The notes below the pieces were generated by a model. That model saw only the letters and a program-made list of their open reading frames with translations. It did not search any database and was not told the origin of the DNA. Positions 1-8,769 of a stretch of DNA of 64,000 bases are shown in pieces (positions within the stretch are counted from its first letter, which is position 1; each line of letters opens with the position of its first letter). The translations under genes and the position numbers were made by a program. The DNA comes from Betaproteobacteria bacterium (GTDB lineage Bacteria > Pseudomonadota > Gammaproteobacteria > Burkholderiales > Casimicrobiaceae): positions 186,001 through 250,000 of the forward strand of contig JAAFIS010000004.1 in NCBI GenBank assembly GCA_013298695.1. Reading direction: 5' to 3'.

Positions 1-221
1 GAGGCATTCAGACCTCGCACGCGATTCGATTGCGAATGCAGCTCGCTGCTCTCGATTCAGCGAAACACATTGAGGATATGGATTTGCCCGGTTACCGATT
101 GCACCCGCTGAAAGGTGATCGCAAAGGCACATGGTCAATTTCAGTAAACGGAAATTGGCGAATCACGTTTAAGTTTGGCGGCGGCAACGCCGAAATTGTT
201 GACTACGAGGACTACCACTGA
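1..221 (+). CDS. higB: HigB-type toxin (RelE/ParE fold), 5' end outside window
   Basis: The gene is open to the left edge of the window, with the first complete codon at position 3. The visible part ends in the family signature PGYRLHPLKGDRKGTWSI, then NWRITFKF and a terminal VDYEDYH. HigB toxins are ribosome-dependent mRNA interferases of about 92 residues, so roughly 20 N-terminal residues are missing. The stop TGA overlaps the ATG of the antitoxin gene by one base, giving toxin-before-antitoxin order with translational coupling, as is usual for higBA. An internal TTG at 30 could be mistaken for the start, but the frame upstream of it still matches the family (GIQTSHAIRLR). Function is inferred from family resemblance. 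Confidence 0.88.
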   Translation, partial: GIQTSHAIRLRMQLAALDSAKHIEDMDLPGYRLHPLKGDRKGTWSISVNGNWRITFKFGGGNAEIVDYEDYH

Positions 222-517
222 TGGCCATGCACAATCCCCCGCACCCCGGTGAATTCATTCAAGCCACTTATTTAGAGCCGTTTGCAATGAGCGGGCGGCA
301 GCTCGCCGAGAAACTTGATGTCGCTGCATCAACCCTCAATCGCGTACTCAAAGGTCAAAGCGGCGTGAGCCCTGAAATGGCGCTACGTCTTTCCAAGGCC
401 TTAGGTCGCAGCGCGGAGAGTTGGCTAGAAATGCAACATGCCTATGATCTTTGGCAGGCACGCAAAATGGTGCGACTCTCGGGTGTACGCAAGATTGAAT
501 TTCCTTTGGCAGCGTAA
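221..517 (+). CDS. higA: HigA-type antitoxin, XRE-family DNA-binding protein
   Basis: A 98-residue protein with the classic HigA opening HPGEFIQATYLEPFAMSGRQLAEKL, quoted here as two joined parts (HPGEFIQATYLEPF, then AMSGRQLAEKL). A helix-turn-helix follows around residues 25-60, including the recognition-helix stretch VAASTLNRVLKGQSGVSPEM. HigA neutralises HigB by binding it and represses the shared promoter, which would lie left of this window. The stop is only three bases before the ATG of a solute-binding protein gene. That gene may therefore be cotranscribed with the toxin-antitoxin pair, which is an odd pairing. Identification by motif is secure; the regulatory role is known for the family, not shown here. 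Confidence 0.92.
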   Translation: MAMHNPPHPGEFIQATYLEPFAMSGRQLAEKLDVAASTLNRVLKGQSGVSPEMALRLSKALGRSAESWLEMQHAYDLWQARKMVRLSGVRKIEFPLAA

Positions 518-520
518 ACC

Positions 521-1531
521 ATGTTTTTTCGCTTACTTACCGTTGTGTCGCTCGGTTTTCTCGCCGCCGCATCACACGCCCAACTCAACATCCTTTGCTC
601 CACCGACGTCGATTGGTGCGAATTAAAGACGCGTGAGTTCACATTAGCGACGGGCATCAAAGTGAATATGGTTCGCAAGGCCACTGGCGAGGTGTTCGCG
701 CAACTCAAAGCCGAGGCAAATAATCCGAAAACGGATCTTTGGTATGGCGGCACGCACGATCCGCATTTGCAAGCAGCAAATGAAAACCTGCTCGAACCGT
801 ACACGTCTGCGAACTTGAAAGATCAGTCCGCTTGGTCGGCCGATTTGCTTGCGAAATCGAACAACCAAGTCGTTGGCATTTATCGCATCACGCTGGGTTT
901 CGGCGTGAATCGCGAATTGCTAGCGCAGAAAAAATTGAAGATGCCTGCGTGTTGGAGCGACCTTACGAAGCCTGAATTCAAAGGCGAGGTGGAATTATCA
1001 AACCCGACGACGAGCGGCACGGCGTACACAATTCTCGCGACGATGGTGCAGCTCTATGGCGAAGACAAAGCCTTCGAGTACCTTCGCGCGCTTCACAAAA
1101 ACGTAAACCGCTACACGATGAGCGGCACGGCGCAAAAGCAAAGCGTGTCGCGCGGCGAATCGATGATCGGCGTTACGTTTCTCGATGAATTCATTCCCGA
1201 ACAATTCGCGGGCGCGCCGATTGAAACGGTATTGCCTTGCGAAGGCACGGGCTACAGCGTGGGCGCGATGAGTCTCGTTCGTGGCGCGCGCAATTTGGAT
1301 AACGCCAGGAAATTCTACGACTGGGCGCTCACCGTTGACGCGCAAAGCATTCGCGATCAAACCAAAGTGATCGCCATTCCTTCAAACAAGTCAACCTACG
1401 CGCCCGAGCGCGTGAAAGCGCTTGAAAACGCAAAACTCATTAACTACGATTTTGCAAAATTCGGCGCAAGCGCCGAGCGAAAGCGGCTCATCGAGAAATG
1501 GGATCGTGACGTTAAAAGCGCGCCGAAATGA
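521..1531 (+). CDS. Periplasmic solute-binding protein of an ABC importer (Fe3+/polyamine-like class)
   Basis: A 336-residue protein with an N-terminal signal peptide ending near SHAQ (about residue 21). The mature part starts LNILCSTDVDWCELKTREF. The fold family is the extracellular solute-binding protein family 1 group that includes FbpA/AfuA iron-binding proteins. Typical segments are DLWYGGTHDPHLQAA, LSNPTTSGTAY and the terminal ERKRLIEKWD. It is clearly homologous along its whole length to the next gene, so the two form a tandem duplication. No permease or ATPase gene adjoins either copy. The ligand cannot be read from the sequence: iron, a polyamine or another small anion complex are all possible. 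Confidence 0.8.
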   Translation: MFFRLLTVVSLGFLAAASHAQLNILCSTDVDWCELKTREFTLATGIKVNMVRKATGEVFAQLKAEANNPKTDLWYGGTHDPHLQAANENLLEPYTSANLKDQSAWSADLLAKSNNQVVGIYRITLGFGVNRELLAQKKLKMPACWSDLTKPEFKGEVELSNPTTSGTAYTILATMVQLYGEDKAFEYLRALHKNVNRYTMSGTAQKQSVSRGESMIGVTFLDEFIPEQFAGAPIETVLPCEGTGYSVGAMSLVRGARNLDNARKFYDWALTVDAQSIRDQTKVIAIPSNKSTYAPERVKALENAKLINYDFAKFGASAERKRLIEKWDRDVKSAPK

Positions 1532-1670
1532 ACAGCCAGAGTGCGCTCTCTCCGTTGCGGCCACACTCGTATAGTTGCACTAAAGCAGAAGAATTCGCGG
1601 GTAATTCCGTTGCCGTTTCTCAGGCGATAGCTACACTTTCGCCCATCATTGATTTCACCTATCTCTCGCA

Positions 1671-2687
1671 ATGAAAAAATTCATCACCGCTCTGGCAATC
1701 GGCGCGTCCTTGGCGGCGCCAACCGCTTTCGCGCAAACCGTAAATGCGATTTGTTCCACCAATCAAGCTTGGTGTGAACTGGCCGCGTCTGAATTCACTA
1801 AAGCAACCGGCATCAAAGTTCAACAAACCCGCATACCCACCGGCGAAGCCTTCGCGCGGATTAAAGCGGAAGCGGCAAATCCAAAATCTGACATTTGGTG
1901 GGGCGGCACGGGCGACCCGTTTTTGCAAGCCGCCGAAGAGAAATTGCTTGAGGCGTATCGCCCTACATACTTGAACGATCTCTACGATTGGTCGGTACGA
2001 CAGTACGACATGAGCGGCAATATGGTCGGCGGTTTCTATACGAGCGCGATCGGCTTCGGTTGGAACACCGAAATGCTCAAAAAGAAAAATCTACCCGCCC
2101 CGAAATGCTGGAACGACTTACTCGATCCAAAGTACAAAGGCGAAGTTGAAATGGCGAACCCCGGCACCTCCGGCGGCGCATACACCATCGTTGCAGGCTT
2201 GATTCAAACGATGGGCGAAGACAAAGCCTTCGACTACATGAAGAAGTTGCACAAAAACATCACGAGCTACACGCGCAGCTCGAATGCGCAGGGCAAAAAC
2301 GTTGCGCGCGGCGAAGCGACGATTGGTATTTCGTTCATCTTCGGTTTTGAGGAAGAGCGATTGAACGGTTTTCCGGTGGTATCCGGTGCTGCATGCGAAG
2401 GCGCCGGCTACGAAGTGGGCGGCATAGCGCTCATCAAGGGTGCGCGCAATTCTGCGGAAGCGAAAAAGTTCTACGACTGGTTGATGAGCCCTGCAGGCCA
2501 AGCCATCGGCGCGAAGGCGAACTCGCTGCAAAACCCCGCGAACAAAACGTTCAAGCAAGACCCGAAAATCCCAACAATGGACGGCGTGAAACTGGTGAAC
2601 TACGACTTCAAAAAATACGGTTCATCGGCGGAGCGCAAACGCATCATTGAGAAGTGGGAAAAAGAAGTAAATTCTTTGCCGCGATAA
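1671..2687 (+). CDS. Periplasmic solute-binding protein, paralogue of the preceding gene
   Basis: 338 residues with a standard signal peptide (MKKFITALAIGASL to AFAQ). The sequence is collinear with the gene at 521-1531: ICSTNQAWCELAASEF, DIWWGGTGDPFLQAAEE, MANPGTSGGAYTIVAGL and the shared C-terminus YGSSAERKRIIEKWE. The cysteines near residues 29 and 34 of both copies are conserved and could form a disulfide. The gap from the first copy is 139 bp, enough for a separate promoter. A strong hairpin followed by a T-run lies 16 bp after the stop. It is an orphan binding protein in this window, so its membrane partners must be encoded elsewhere. Confidence 0.82.
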   Translation: MKKFITALAIGASLAAPTAFAQTVNAICSTNQAWCELAASEFTKATGIKVQQTRIPTGEAFARIKAEAANPKSDIWWGGTGDPFLQAAEEKLLEAYRPTYLNDLYDWSVRQYDMSGNMVGGFYTSAIGFGWNTEMLKKKNLPAPKCWNDLLDPKYKGEVEMANPGTSGGAYTIVAGLIQTMGEDKAFDYMKKLHKNITSYTRSSNAQGKNVARGEATIGISFIFGFEEERLNGFPVVSGAACEGAGYEVGGIALIKGARNSAEAKKFYDWLMSPAGQAIGAKANSLQNPANKTFKQDPKIPTMDGVKLVNYDFKKYGSSAERKRIIEKWEKEVNSLPR

Positions 2688-2703
2688 GTTAATGGCACTG
2701 AGT

Positions 2704-2740
2704 GTGATCGCCCAAGTTAATTGGGCGATCACGCGTTTTT
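2704..2740 (+). terminator. Rho-independent terminator-like hairpin, formed by left palindrome of repeat copy A
   Basis: A perfect 12-bp inverted repeat (gtgatcgcccaa / ttgggcgatcac) with a 5-base loop, followed by acgcgttttt. It lies just after the second solute-binding protein and faces the convergent reductase gene. The hairpin contains the left palindrome of repeat copy A, so the repeat probably supplies the terminator. Confidence 0.6.
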
Positions 2741-2794
2741 GCGCTTTTATTGATTTGTAAGTTTATTCGCTCTGTCGCTCAGTTTAATTGGGTA
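2709..2794. repeat. Paired-palindrome element, copy A (19 + 48 + 19 bp)
   Basis: Left palindrome 2709-2727 (cgcccaagttaattgggcg), 48-bp AT-rich interior 2728-2775, right palindrome 2776-2794 (cgctcagtttaattgggta, degenerate on the left arm). The interior centre reads TTGA. It sits in the gap between convergent genes. It belongs to the eight-copy family described in the findings; the boundaries are my choice, taken from the palindromes. Confidence 0.75.
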
Positions 2795-2812
2795 TTAAGC
2801 GTTTAGGCTAAC

Positions 2813-3787
2813 TTAGTAAATTCTGCGTTCGCGCGCAAATAAACGAGCAAGCCCCAAAAGCGCATCGATGTTCGGCGTTGGCACCGCAACATGCTCGCCG
2901 ATTTCACGAACAACGGAAACCAACGCGTCAAGCTCAATCGATTTCCCCGCTTCGACGTCTTGCAGCATCGACGTTTTGAACACGCCAAGTTTGCGCGTCA
3001 CGTCGTGTCGTTCCTCCGGCGACTCGGCGATCTCAATGCCGATCTTCATGCCAATCGTTTGTGCTTCTCGCATGATGCGAATACAAAACGCGCTGACCAA
3101 ATCATCATCGACGATTTTGTCGGAGGTCACACCGGTGATTGCGGAGACGGGTCCGGTCGTCATGTTGCCCCAAAGCTTGTACCAAATGTCGCGCTGAACA
3201 TCGTGTGAAACGATCGTTTCGAAACCGGCAATCGAGAGCGTTTGCGCAAGCGAAGTCAGTCGATCTGATTCGCCGCCTAGCGCCTCGCCGACGATGAGTT
3301 TGTTGCCCGCTTTTCGCCGAATCACGGCAGGCGAATCGACGCTACACGACGCATGAACGACGCAAGCGACTGTGCGCTCAGGAACGACTACTTTTGCGAT
3401 TTCGCCGTAAGGATCGATTGTTTTTAGAGGCGTATTGAAAAGCGGCCGATCCTCGCGCGCGAAGAACCACGTCGGCACGCCGTTCATCGCCGAAAGAATG
3501 ATCGTCTCAGCGTGCAGCAACGGCGCTATTTGTTTCACAACTCCGCGCAGCGCGGGCGCCTTCACCGCGATGACGACGAGATCTTGTGGGCCGAGCGCTT
3601 GCGCAAGATCGCTGGCCGTTACGTCGACGCGCGTTTGCGTATCGCCCTCAATCAGCGTTAGACCGTTTGCGCGAATCACCGCTAGCGTTTCGCCGCGTGC
3701 CAACACGCACACTTGCGCGCCCGTCTGCGCGAGTTTTACGGCCATCCAGCCGCCTATCGCCCCTGCGCCAATGACACAAACTTTCAT
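2813..3787 (-). CDS. 2-dehydropantoate 2-reductase family protein (PanE/ApbA-like)
   Basis: The protein starts MKVCVIGAGAIGGWMAVKLA, a Rossmann NAD(P)H-binding GxGxxG motif at the very N-terminus. The PanE-family centre follows: VVIAVKAPAL, ILSAMNGVP and WYKLWGNM (the lysine and asparagine region used in ketopantoate reduction). Length is about 324 residues, normal for the family. The ATG at 3787 is preceded by AAGGAG at good spacing, which decides this start over an upstream in-frame one. True PanE makes pantoate for CoA. However, many members beside flavin-linked 2-hydroxyacid dehydrogenases act on other 2-keto acids, and a gene of that kind ends 40 bp upstream in the same direction. I therefore leave the exact substrate open. 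Confidence 0.82.
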   Translation of the reverse strand: MKVCVIGAGAIGGWMAVKLAQTGAQVCVLARGETLAVIRANGLTLIEGDTQTRVDVTASDLAQALGPQDLVVIAVKAPALRGVVKQIAPLLHAETIILSAMNGVPTWFFAREDRPLFNTPLKTIDPYGEIAKVVVPERTVACVVHASCSVDSPAVIRRKAGNKLIVGEALGGESDRLTSLAQTLSIAGFETIVSHDVQRDIWYKLWGNMTTGPVSAITGVTSDKIVDDDLVSAFCIRIMREAQTIGMKIGIEIAESPEERHDVTRKLGVFKTSMLQDVEAGKSIELDALVSVVREIGEHVAVPTPNIDALLGLARLFARERRIY

Positions 3788-3827
3788 GCAGCGTCTCCTT
3801 CGGCCCCTGCACGGATCACACAAATCT

Positions 3828-5234
3828 TCATCCCACAATTCCCTTCCCTGGATTCATCATGCCGCGTGGATCAAGCGCCTGCTTGATCGCACGTTGCAAC
3901 TTCATTTCGACATCACTTTTATATCGTCGCGCTTCCGCCGCACGCAATACGCCGAGCCCGTGCTCCGCAGAAATCGAGCCGGCGCACGCGATCACCGCAT
4001 CATGCACGATGCGATTCACGGCGGGTTCAATTTCGGAAAACGATTCACCACGCTCGCTTGTCTTCGGCGAGATGTTGTAGTGCAAATTTCCATCGCCCAA
4101 ATGCCCAAACACAATCATTCGCGCTTCAGAAAACGCATTCGTGACTTTCGCATTCGTTTCGCGAATGAATGCCGCAAACTTAGAAATCGGCACCGAGATA
4201 TCGTGCTTGATGTTCTTGCCCGCCTTTGCCTGCGCCTCACCCATGTTCTCGCGCAACGCCCAAAAATCACGCGTTTGCGAAAGATTGGTGGCAATTGCTG
4301 CATCGGTGACAAGCGCTTGTTCGAAGGCGGTCTCCAGCAACGATTCGAGCGTGCTCGCCGCGTTAGCTTCGTCAACGTTGTCGCTGACTTCTATGAGCAC
4401 ATACCAGTCGCTCGCCTGCGAAAGCGGCCAGCGCGAGCTCGGCATTTGTTCCCGCAACAAATCAACGCAGTCCTGCGACAGCAATTCAAAAGCCGTGAGC
4501 TTCGCGCCCGCATGCGATTGCGCGAGCTGCAATAACTCGGTGGCGTTCTCAACGGTGCCAATCGCCGCCCAAGCGCACAACGTTGCCTTCGGTAGGGGAA
4601 ACAACTTTAATGTCGCCGCCGTGATGATGCCGAGTGTGCCTTCTGAGCCGATAAAGAGATCGCGCAAGTCGTAGCCAGAATTATCTTTGCGCAAACCACG
4701 CAAGCCGTCCCAAATCTCTCCGTCCGCAGTCACCACTTCGAGCCCAAGACACAAGTCGCGCGCATTGCCATAACGCAACACACCAACACCGCCCGCGTTC
4801 GTCGCGAGATTGCCGCCAATCATGCACGAGCCTTCCGCCGAGAGCGAGAGCGGGAACAAACGATCGCTGTCTTTCGCAAGCTCTTGAAGCGTTTGCAAAA
4901 TGCAACCCGCCTCGACTGTCATCGTATTGTTGATCGGATCGATAACGCGCACGCGATTCATTCGGGCAAGCGAGAGTACGACTGTAGTGCCCTGCTGATC
5001 CGGCGTTGCCGCGCCAGACATTCCCGTGTTTCCACCCTGCGGCACGATGGAAAATCCGTTGTCGATGCACCAGCGCACAATCTTCACAACATCGTTCGTT
5101 GTGTATGGTTGCGCAACGGCAAATGCGTTGCCCCTCCATTTGTGTCGCCAATCCGTCAGAAACGGTGCCATCTCCGTCGACTCAGAAAGCAGCCGTCCAG
5201 AAAAGCAATCGCGCAGTGAATTCAATAACGCCAT
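3828..5234 (-). CDS. FAD-linked 2-hydroxyacid dehydrogenase (GlcD / D-2-hydroxyglutarate dehydrogenase-like)
   Basis: About 468 residues. The FAD-binding PCMH domain shows VPQGGNTGMSGAATPDQQG, SAEGSCMIGGNLATNAGG and GSEGTLGIITAATLKLF. The C-terminal FAD-oxidase domain has FGHLGDGNLHYNIS, SAEHGLGVLR and a closing DPRGMMNPGKG. This is the layout of GlcD, D-lactate and D-2-hydroxyglutarate dehydrogenases, which oxidise D-2-hydroxyacids and pass electrons to quinone or ETF. Translation could also begin 10 codons upstream. The chosen ATG at 5234 begins MALLNSLRDCF, where homology starts. The PanE-like reductase follows in the same direction after 40 bp, suggesting a two-gene hydroxyacid operon. 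No GlcE or GlcF partner is adjacent. Confidence 0.85.
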   Translation of the reverse strand: MALLNSLRDCFSGRLLSESTEMAPFLTDWRHKWRGNAFAVAQPYTTNDVVKIVRWCIDNGFSIVPQGGNTGMSGAATPDQQGTTVVLSLARMNRVRVIDPINNTMTVEAGCILQTLQELAKDSDRLFPLSLSAEGSCMIGGNLATNAGGVGVLRYGNARDLCLGLEVVTADGEIWDGLRGLRKDNSGYDLRDLFIGSEGTLGIITAATLKLFPLPKATLCAWAAIGTVENATELLQLAQSHAGAKLTAFELLSQDCVDLLREQMPSSRWPLSQASDWYVLIEVSDNVDEANAASTLESLLETAFEQALVTDAAIATNLSQTRDFWALRENMGEAQAKAGKNIKHDISVPISKFAAFIRETNAKVTNAFSEARMIVFGHLGDGNLHYNISPKTSERGESFSEIEPAVNRIVHDAVIACAGSISAEHGLGVLRAAEARRYKSDVEMKLQRAIKQALDPRGMMNPGKGIVG

Positions 5235-5291
5235 GACGGTTTTCTCATAACATTGGGTAGCCATTTTGCACGATCACACGTCCTACGAACC

Positions 5292-6560
5292 ATGACTTCG
5301 ACCGCCTTTCCCGATTCCCGCGAAACACGTACGCCTTCAGCGCGCGAAGCTGATTTGTTCGCCCGCCTGCCCGCGCAGATTGCGCACGCGAAAGCAAGCG
5401 CACCTGCTGTTGCGAAACTGCTTGCGAATGTCGATCCTGCGGCGATCACGTCACGCGCCGCGCTCGCGACGCTGCCAGTCTTTCGTAAAAGCGAATTGCT
5501 GGATGCACAAAAAGCGAGTCGACCTTTCGGCGGATTTGCTGCGGTGGGCTGGGGCGCAATGGCTAAACGTGCGGAACGTGTGTTCGCGTCACCCGGCCCG
5601 ATTTATGAACCTGAAGGTCATGGCAGCACGCATTACGCACGCACCGCGCGTGCGCTCTACGCGGCGGGCTTTCGCCCGGGCGATCTGGTGCACAACACCT
5701 TCGCGTATCACATGACACCTGGTGGCTGGATCATGGATGCGGGCGCAACCGCGCTCGGCTGCACTGTGTTTCCTGCGGGCGTCGGCAACACCGAACAGCA
5801 GATTGCGGCAATGCTTGATTTACAGCCCAATGGGTACACTGGAACGCCGTCTTTTCTGCGCATCTTGCTAGAAAAGGCAGATGAACTTGGCACGCCGATC
5901 ACAAGCTTGAAAAAAGCAGCCGTTTCCGGCGAATTTTTCGCACCGCAGCTGCGCGACATGTTCAAAGCACGCGGTATCGTCGGCACGCAAAGCTATGCGA
6001 CAGCGGAGCTCGGCCTTGTAGCGTACGAAGCGCCAGATGCATCGGGCAATGTTCAGGGCATGGTGATCGATGAAGATCTTATTCTTGAAATCGTCAAACC
6101 GGGAACTAATGATCCGCTGCCCGATGGCGAAGTCGGTGAGATTGTGGTGACGACATTTAATCCTGACTATCCGCTGATTCGTTTTGGTACTGGCGACTTA
6201 TCCGCAGTGTTGAGCGGAACGTGCCCGAGTGGTCGCACGAATACCCGCATCAAAGGCTGGATGGGTCGCGCCGATCAAACGGCAAAAGTGAAAGGCATGT
6301 TTGTGCATCCGTCGCAAGTGGATGCGGTTGCCAAAAAATTTCCTGAGTTGGGTCGTGTACGACTCGTGCTCACCAATCCTGATCAACGTGACGCGATGGC
6401 GCTGCATGTGGAGTGCGCCGCGCCTAACGATGCGCTGAAAGCAGCAATTGCGAATGCATTGCGTGACGCGACGAAGCTCGGTGGTGAGGTGACGTTTGTA
6501 TCGATGGCTTCACTTGCCAATGATGGAAAGGTGATTGATGACGCAAGAAAATATGACTGA
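5292..6560 (+). CDS. Phenylacetate-CoA ligase-like AMP-forming ligase
   Basis: About 422 residues of the PaaK branch of AMP-dependent synthetases: activation of a carboxylate as acyl-adenylate, then transfer to CoA. Visible signatures are HNTFAYHMTPGGWIMDAG, GYTGTPSFLRILLEKA, AAVSGEFFAPQLRD, then GTQSYATAELGLVAYEA (AMP-binding region) and LIRFGTGDLSAVL. The C-terminal lid domain includes RADQTAKVKGMFVHPSQV. The protein lacks the usual long N-terminal segment of PaaK and is close to the shorter PaaK-like enzymes. The ATG at 5292 is chosen because residues before it are not family-like. The last 23 bases overlap the next gene, so the two are translationally linked. The substrate is unknown. Confidence 0.82.
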   Translation: MTSTAFPDSRETRTPSAREADLFARLPAQIAHAKASAPAVAKLLANVDPAAITSRAALATLPVFRKSELLDAQKASRPFGGFAAVGWGAMAKRAERVFASPGPIYEPEGHGSTHYARTARALYAAGFRPGDLVHNTFAYHMTPGGWIMDAGATALGCTVFPAGVGNTEQQIAAMLDLQPNGYTGTPSFLRILLEKADELGTPITSLKKAAVSGEFFAPQLRDMFKARGIVGTQSYATAELGLVAYEAPDASGNVQGMVIDEDLILEIVKPGTNDPLPDGEVGEIVVTTFNPDYPLIRFGTGDLSAVLSGTCPSGRTNTRIKGWMGRADQTAKVKGMFVHPSQVDAVAKKFPELGRVRLVLTNPDQRDAMALHVECAAPNDALKAAIANALRDATKLGGEVTFVSMASLANDGKVIDDARKYD

Positions 6561-7650
6561 AATTTGGCCACTTAGCGTGACGCTTGAACGAGACGGCATT
6601 CGTCTTGAACCCCTCGCACTCGCGCATGAAAGCGGCTTGCGCGAAGCGGCTGCCGATGGCGAGTTGTGGAACATTCGCGTCACGTCTGTCCCTGAGCCAA
6701 GCAAAACACGTGAGTACATTGAAACAGCGTTGAAAATGCGTGAACAAGGCAATCGTCTTGCGTTCGCGGTGATTGATATCGCGACGAGTAAAGTACTAGG
6801 CAGCACGAGTTATCACGACATCATTTCTGCTGTGAAACGCGTTGAAATCGGCTACACCTGGTATCGCAAAAGTGTGCAGCGAAGTCATGTAAACACCGCT
6901 TGTAAATTGATGCTCATGCAGCATGCGTTCGAAACCTTGCAATGTCCGGTGGTCGGTTGGCGCACAGACATTTTCAACTTCGCGTCTCAGCGAGCAATCG
7001 AGAAATTGGGCGCTAAGCGCGAAGGTGTGTTGCTGAGTCACGCCGCTCGACGCGATGGTTCGGTGCGCGACACCGTGATGTACTCGATGCTCGCAAGCGA
7101 CTGGCCGGAGAAGAAAACGAAACTCGACGCACGTATGTTCGCGAAAGGAAGCACGCCCGCCTCGGTAACGCGCGAATCGAAGATTTCGCTGGTGCCTGTA
7201 ACTAAAGACAACTTGTTGCCGCTGCTGCGCATGAGTCCAGGCACGGTCGGCGAGCGGATGGTGGCAACAAACGCCGTTTCTATTGCGCAAGCGGCGCACA
7301 ATCCGAACGCATGGCCTCGCGCCGTCATGGTTGGTGATATCCCGGTGGGTTTTGTAATGCTGCTTGACCCAACGATCAATCCGGAAGCGGCGCTCGCCGA
7401 CGAAGAAGATTTGACGGCGCTCTACGTTTGGCGCCTGATGATCGATTTCAAATTTCACGGACTAGGGTTTGGTAAGCAAGTCATGGAACAGGTGATTGCG
7501 CGCGCACTGTCGACGCCAACTATTGACAAGATCACGCTGAGTTACGTGATGCGCGAAGGCAGCGCGAAACCGTTCTACGAATCGTGCGGGTTTGTAGAAA
7601 CTGGCAAGATCGAAGACGGCGAGATGAAAATGGTGCGTCTGCTTCGTTGA
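6538..7650 (+). CDS. Tandem two-domain GNAT acetyltransferase
   Basis: About 370 residues carrying two acetyltransferase domains. Residues 1-190 resemble RimJ/RimL-type N-acetyltransferases: IRLEPLALAHESGL, VLGSTSYHDI, RVEIGYTWYRKSVQRSHVN, then SQRAIEKLGAKREG. Residues 205-370 resemble BltD/spermidine-type enzymes: ISLVPVTKDNLLPLL, ADEEDLTALYVWRLMIDF, then FGKQVMEQVI and PFYESCGFVETGKI. Both acetyl-CoA binding loops look intact. The ATG at 6538 has a purine-rich ribosome site (GGAAAGG) and lies inside the end of the ligase gene. Substrates are not deducible. The fusion could be a bifunctional enzyme, or one domain could be regulatory. Confidence 0.78.
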   Translation: MTQENMTEIWPLSVTLERDGIRLEPLALAHESGLREAAADGELWNIRVTSVPEPSKTREYIETALKMREQGNRLAFAVIDIATSKVLGSTSYHDIISAVKRVEIGYTWYRKSVQRSHVNTACKLMLMQHAFETLQCPVVGWRTDIFNFASQRAIEKLGAKREGVLLSHAARRDGSVRDTVMYSMLASDWPEKKTKLDARMFAKGSTPASVTRESKISLVPVTKDNLLPLLRMSPGTVGERMVATNAVSIAQAAHNPNAWPRAVMVGDIPVGFVMLLDPTINPEAALADEEDLTALYVWRLMIDFKFHGLGFGKQVMEQVIARALSTPTIDKITLSYVMREGSAKPFYESCGFVETGKIEDGEMKMVRLLR

Positions 7651-7745
7651 AACACTGCGCGGGTGCCGACTTCGTAGCAACCCGATGCACCTTTTCGCCA
7701 ATCCGCGTTCATAATCGAATAATTCCATCTATTTCCGGAGCCGTC

Positions 7746-8744
7746 ATGTCTATTTCTCGCCGTCAATTCACGCAATCGGCCACTGCGATTGCCACTCTCG
7801 CGTCGCTCGGCCTTTCTTCACGCAGCTTTGCGCAAGCGCAGTCGGTCGAATCGCTGAAAGTCATTTGTGGCTTTGCAGCTGGTGGAACCGCCGACGCGAC
7901 AGCGCGCCGTGTTGCGAGCAAGCTGAGTCCTGGTTACGCTAAGGCGGCAACGGTTGAAAACCGCACGGGCGCGGGCGGGCAGATTGCGGTGCAAGCGATC
8001 AAAGGCCAGCCAGCGGACGGCTCGATGATGGTGCTCACACCAATGTCGATTCTGGGTATTTATCCCCACACTTACAAAAAATTGCCTTACGATCCAGTCG
8101 CAGATTTCCAGCCCGTTTCGGTGGGCGCTGTATTCGAATATGCATTGGCCGTCGGTCCGGCCGTGCCGTCGAGCGTTACCACGCTTGAGCAGTTCACCGC
8201 GTGGTGCAAGGCCAATCCCGACAAGGCGAACTACGGTTCACCTGCCGCCGGATCGCAACCGCATTTTGTCGCCGCGCTGTACGGCCGCGCCGCTGGTCTC
8301 GACTACAAACATATCCCCTATCGCGGCACGCAGCCCGCAGTGGTTGATCTGCTCGGCGGAAGCATCGCAAGTGTCAGCGGGCCAGTAGGAGACTTTTTGC
8401 AGCATTTGCCGACTGGGCGTGTGCGCATCCTGGCGACATCAGGTAAAGCGCGTAACCGTTTCGTACCCACGGTACCCACCTACGCGGAGCAGGGATTTAA
8501 GGATTTCGATTTCAGCGAATGGTTTGGTTTCTTCACCGTCGCGGGTACGCCCGCGCCGTTGGTGCAGCGTTTGAACGCTGCGGTGCGCGAAGCACTCGCG
8601 TCGAAAGATGTAGTCGATGGCTTGGCCACGTTCGGACTCGAAGCGCGCGGGACGTCGCCGGAGCAACTAGCGGCGATGTTGAAAGCCGACACCGATAAGT
8701 GGGCACCGCTGGTGAAGCAGATTGGCTTCACTGCTGATGCGTAA
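7746..8744 (+). CDS. Bug/TctC-family periplasmic binding protein with Tat-like signal
   Basis: About 332 residues of the Bordetella-uptake-gene (Bug) family, whose members bind carboxylates or other small polar ligands in the periplasm. The mature part opens VESLKVICGFAAGGTADATA, the conserved ligand-loop region. It is followed by VENRTGAGGQIAVQAI, YKHIPYRGTQPAVVDLLGG and FVPTVPTYAEQGF. The leader MSISRRQFTQSATAIATLA carries S-R-R-x-F, a twin-arginine motif, so export folded through Tat is likely. No TctA/TctB membrane genes are near. It is one of four orphan Bug genes in this window. The ligand is unknown. Confidence 0.87.
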   Translation: MSISRRQFTQSATAIATLASLGLSSRSFAQAQSVESLKVICGFAAGGTADATARRVASKLSPGYAKAATVENRTGAGGQIAVQAIKGQPADGSMMVLTPMSILGIYPHTYKKLPYDPVADFQPVSVGAVFEYALAVGPAVPSSVTTLEQFTAWCKANPDKANYGSPAAGSQPHFVAALYGRAAGLDYKHIPYRGTQPAVVDLLGGSIASVSGPVGDFLQHLPTGRVRILATSGKARNRFVPTVPTYAEQGFKDFDFSEWFGFFTVAGTPAPLVQRLNAAVREALASKDVVDGLATFGLEARGTSPEQLAAMLKADTDKWAPLVKQIGFTADA

Positions 8745-8769
8745 ATTGATTCTTGGCGCTTTGCTAAAT

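Noticed and set aside
3435-4535. Long plus-strand open frame opposite the PanE-like and GlcD-like genes
   Set aside because: It is antisense to two well-supported genes, is rich in Arg/His/Cys, and shows no family motif; it reflects codon bias of the real genes.
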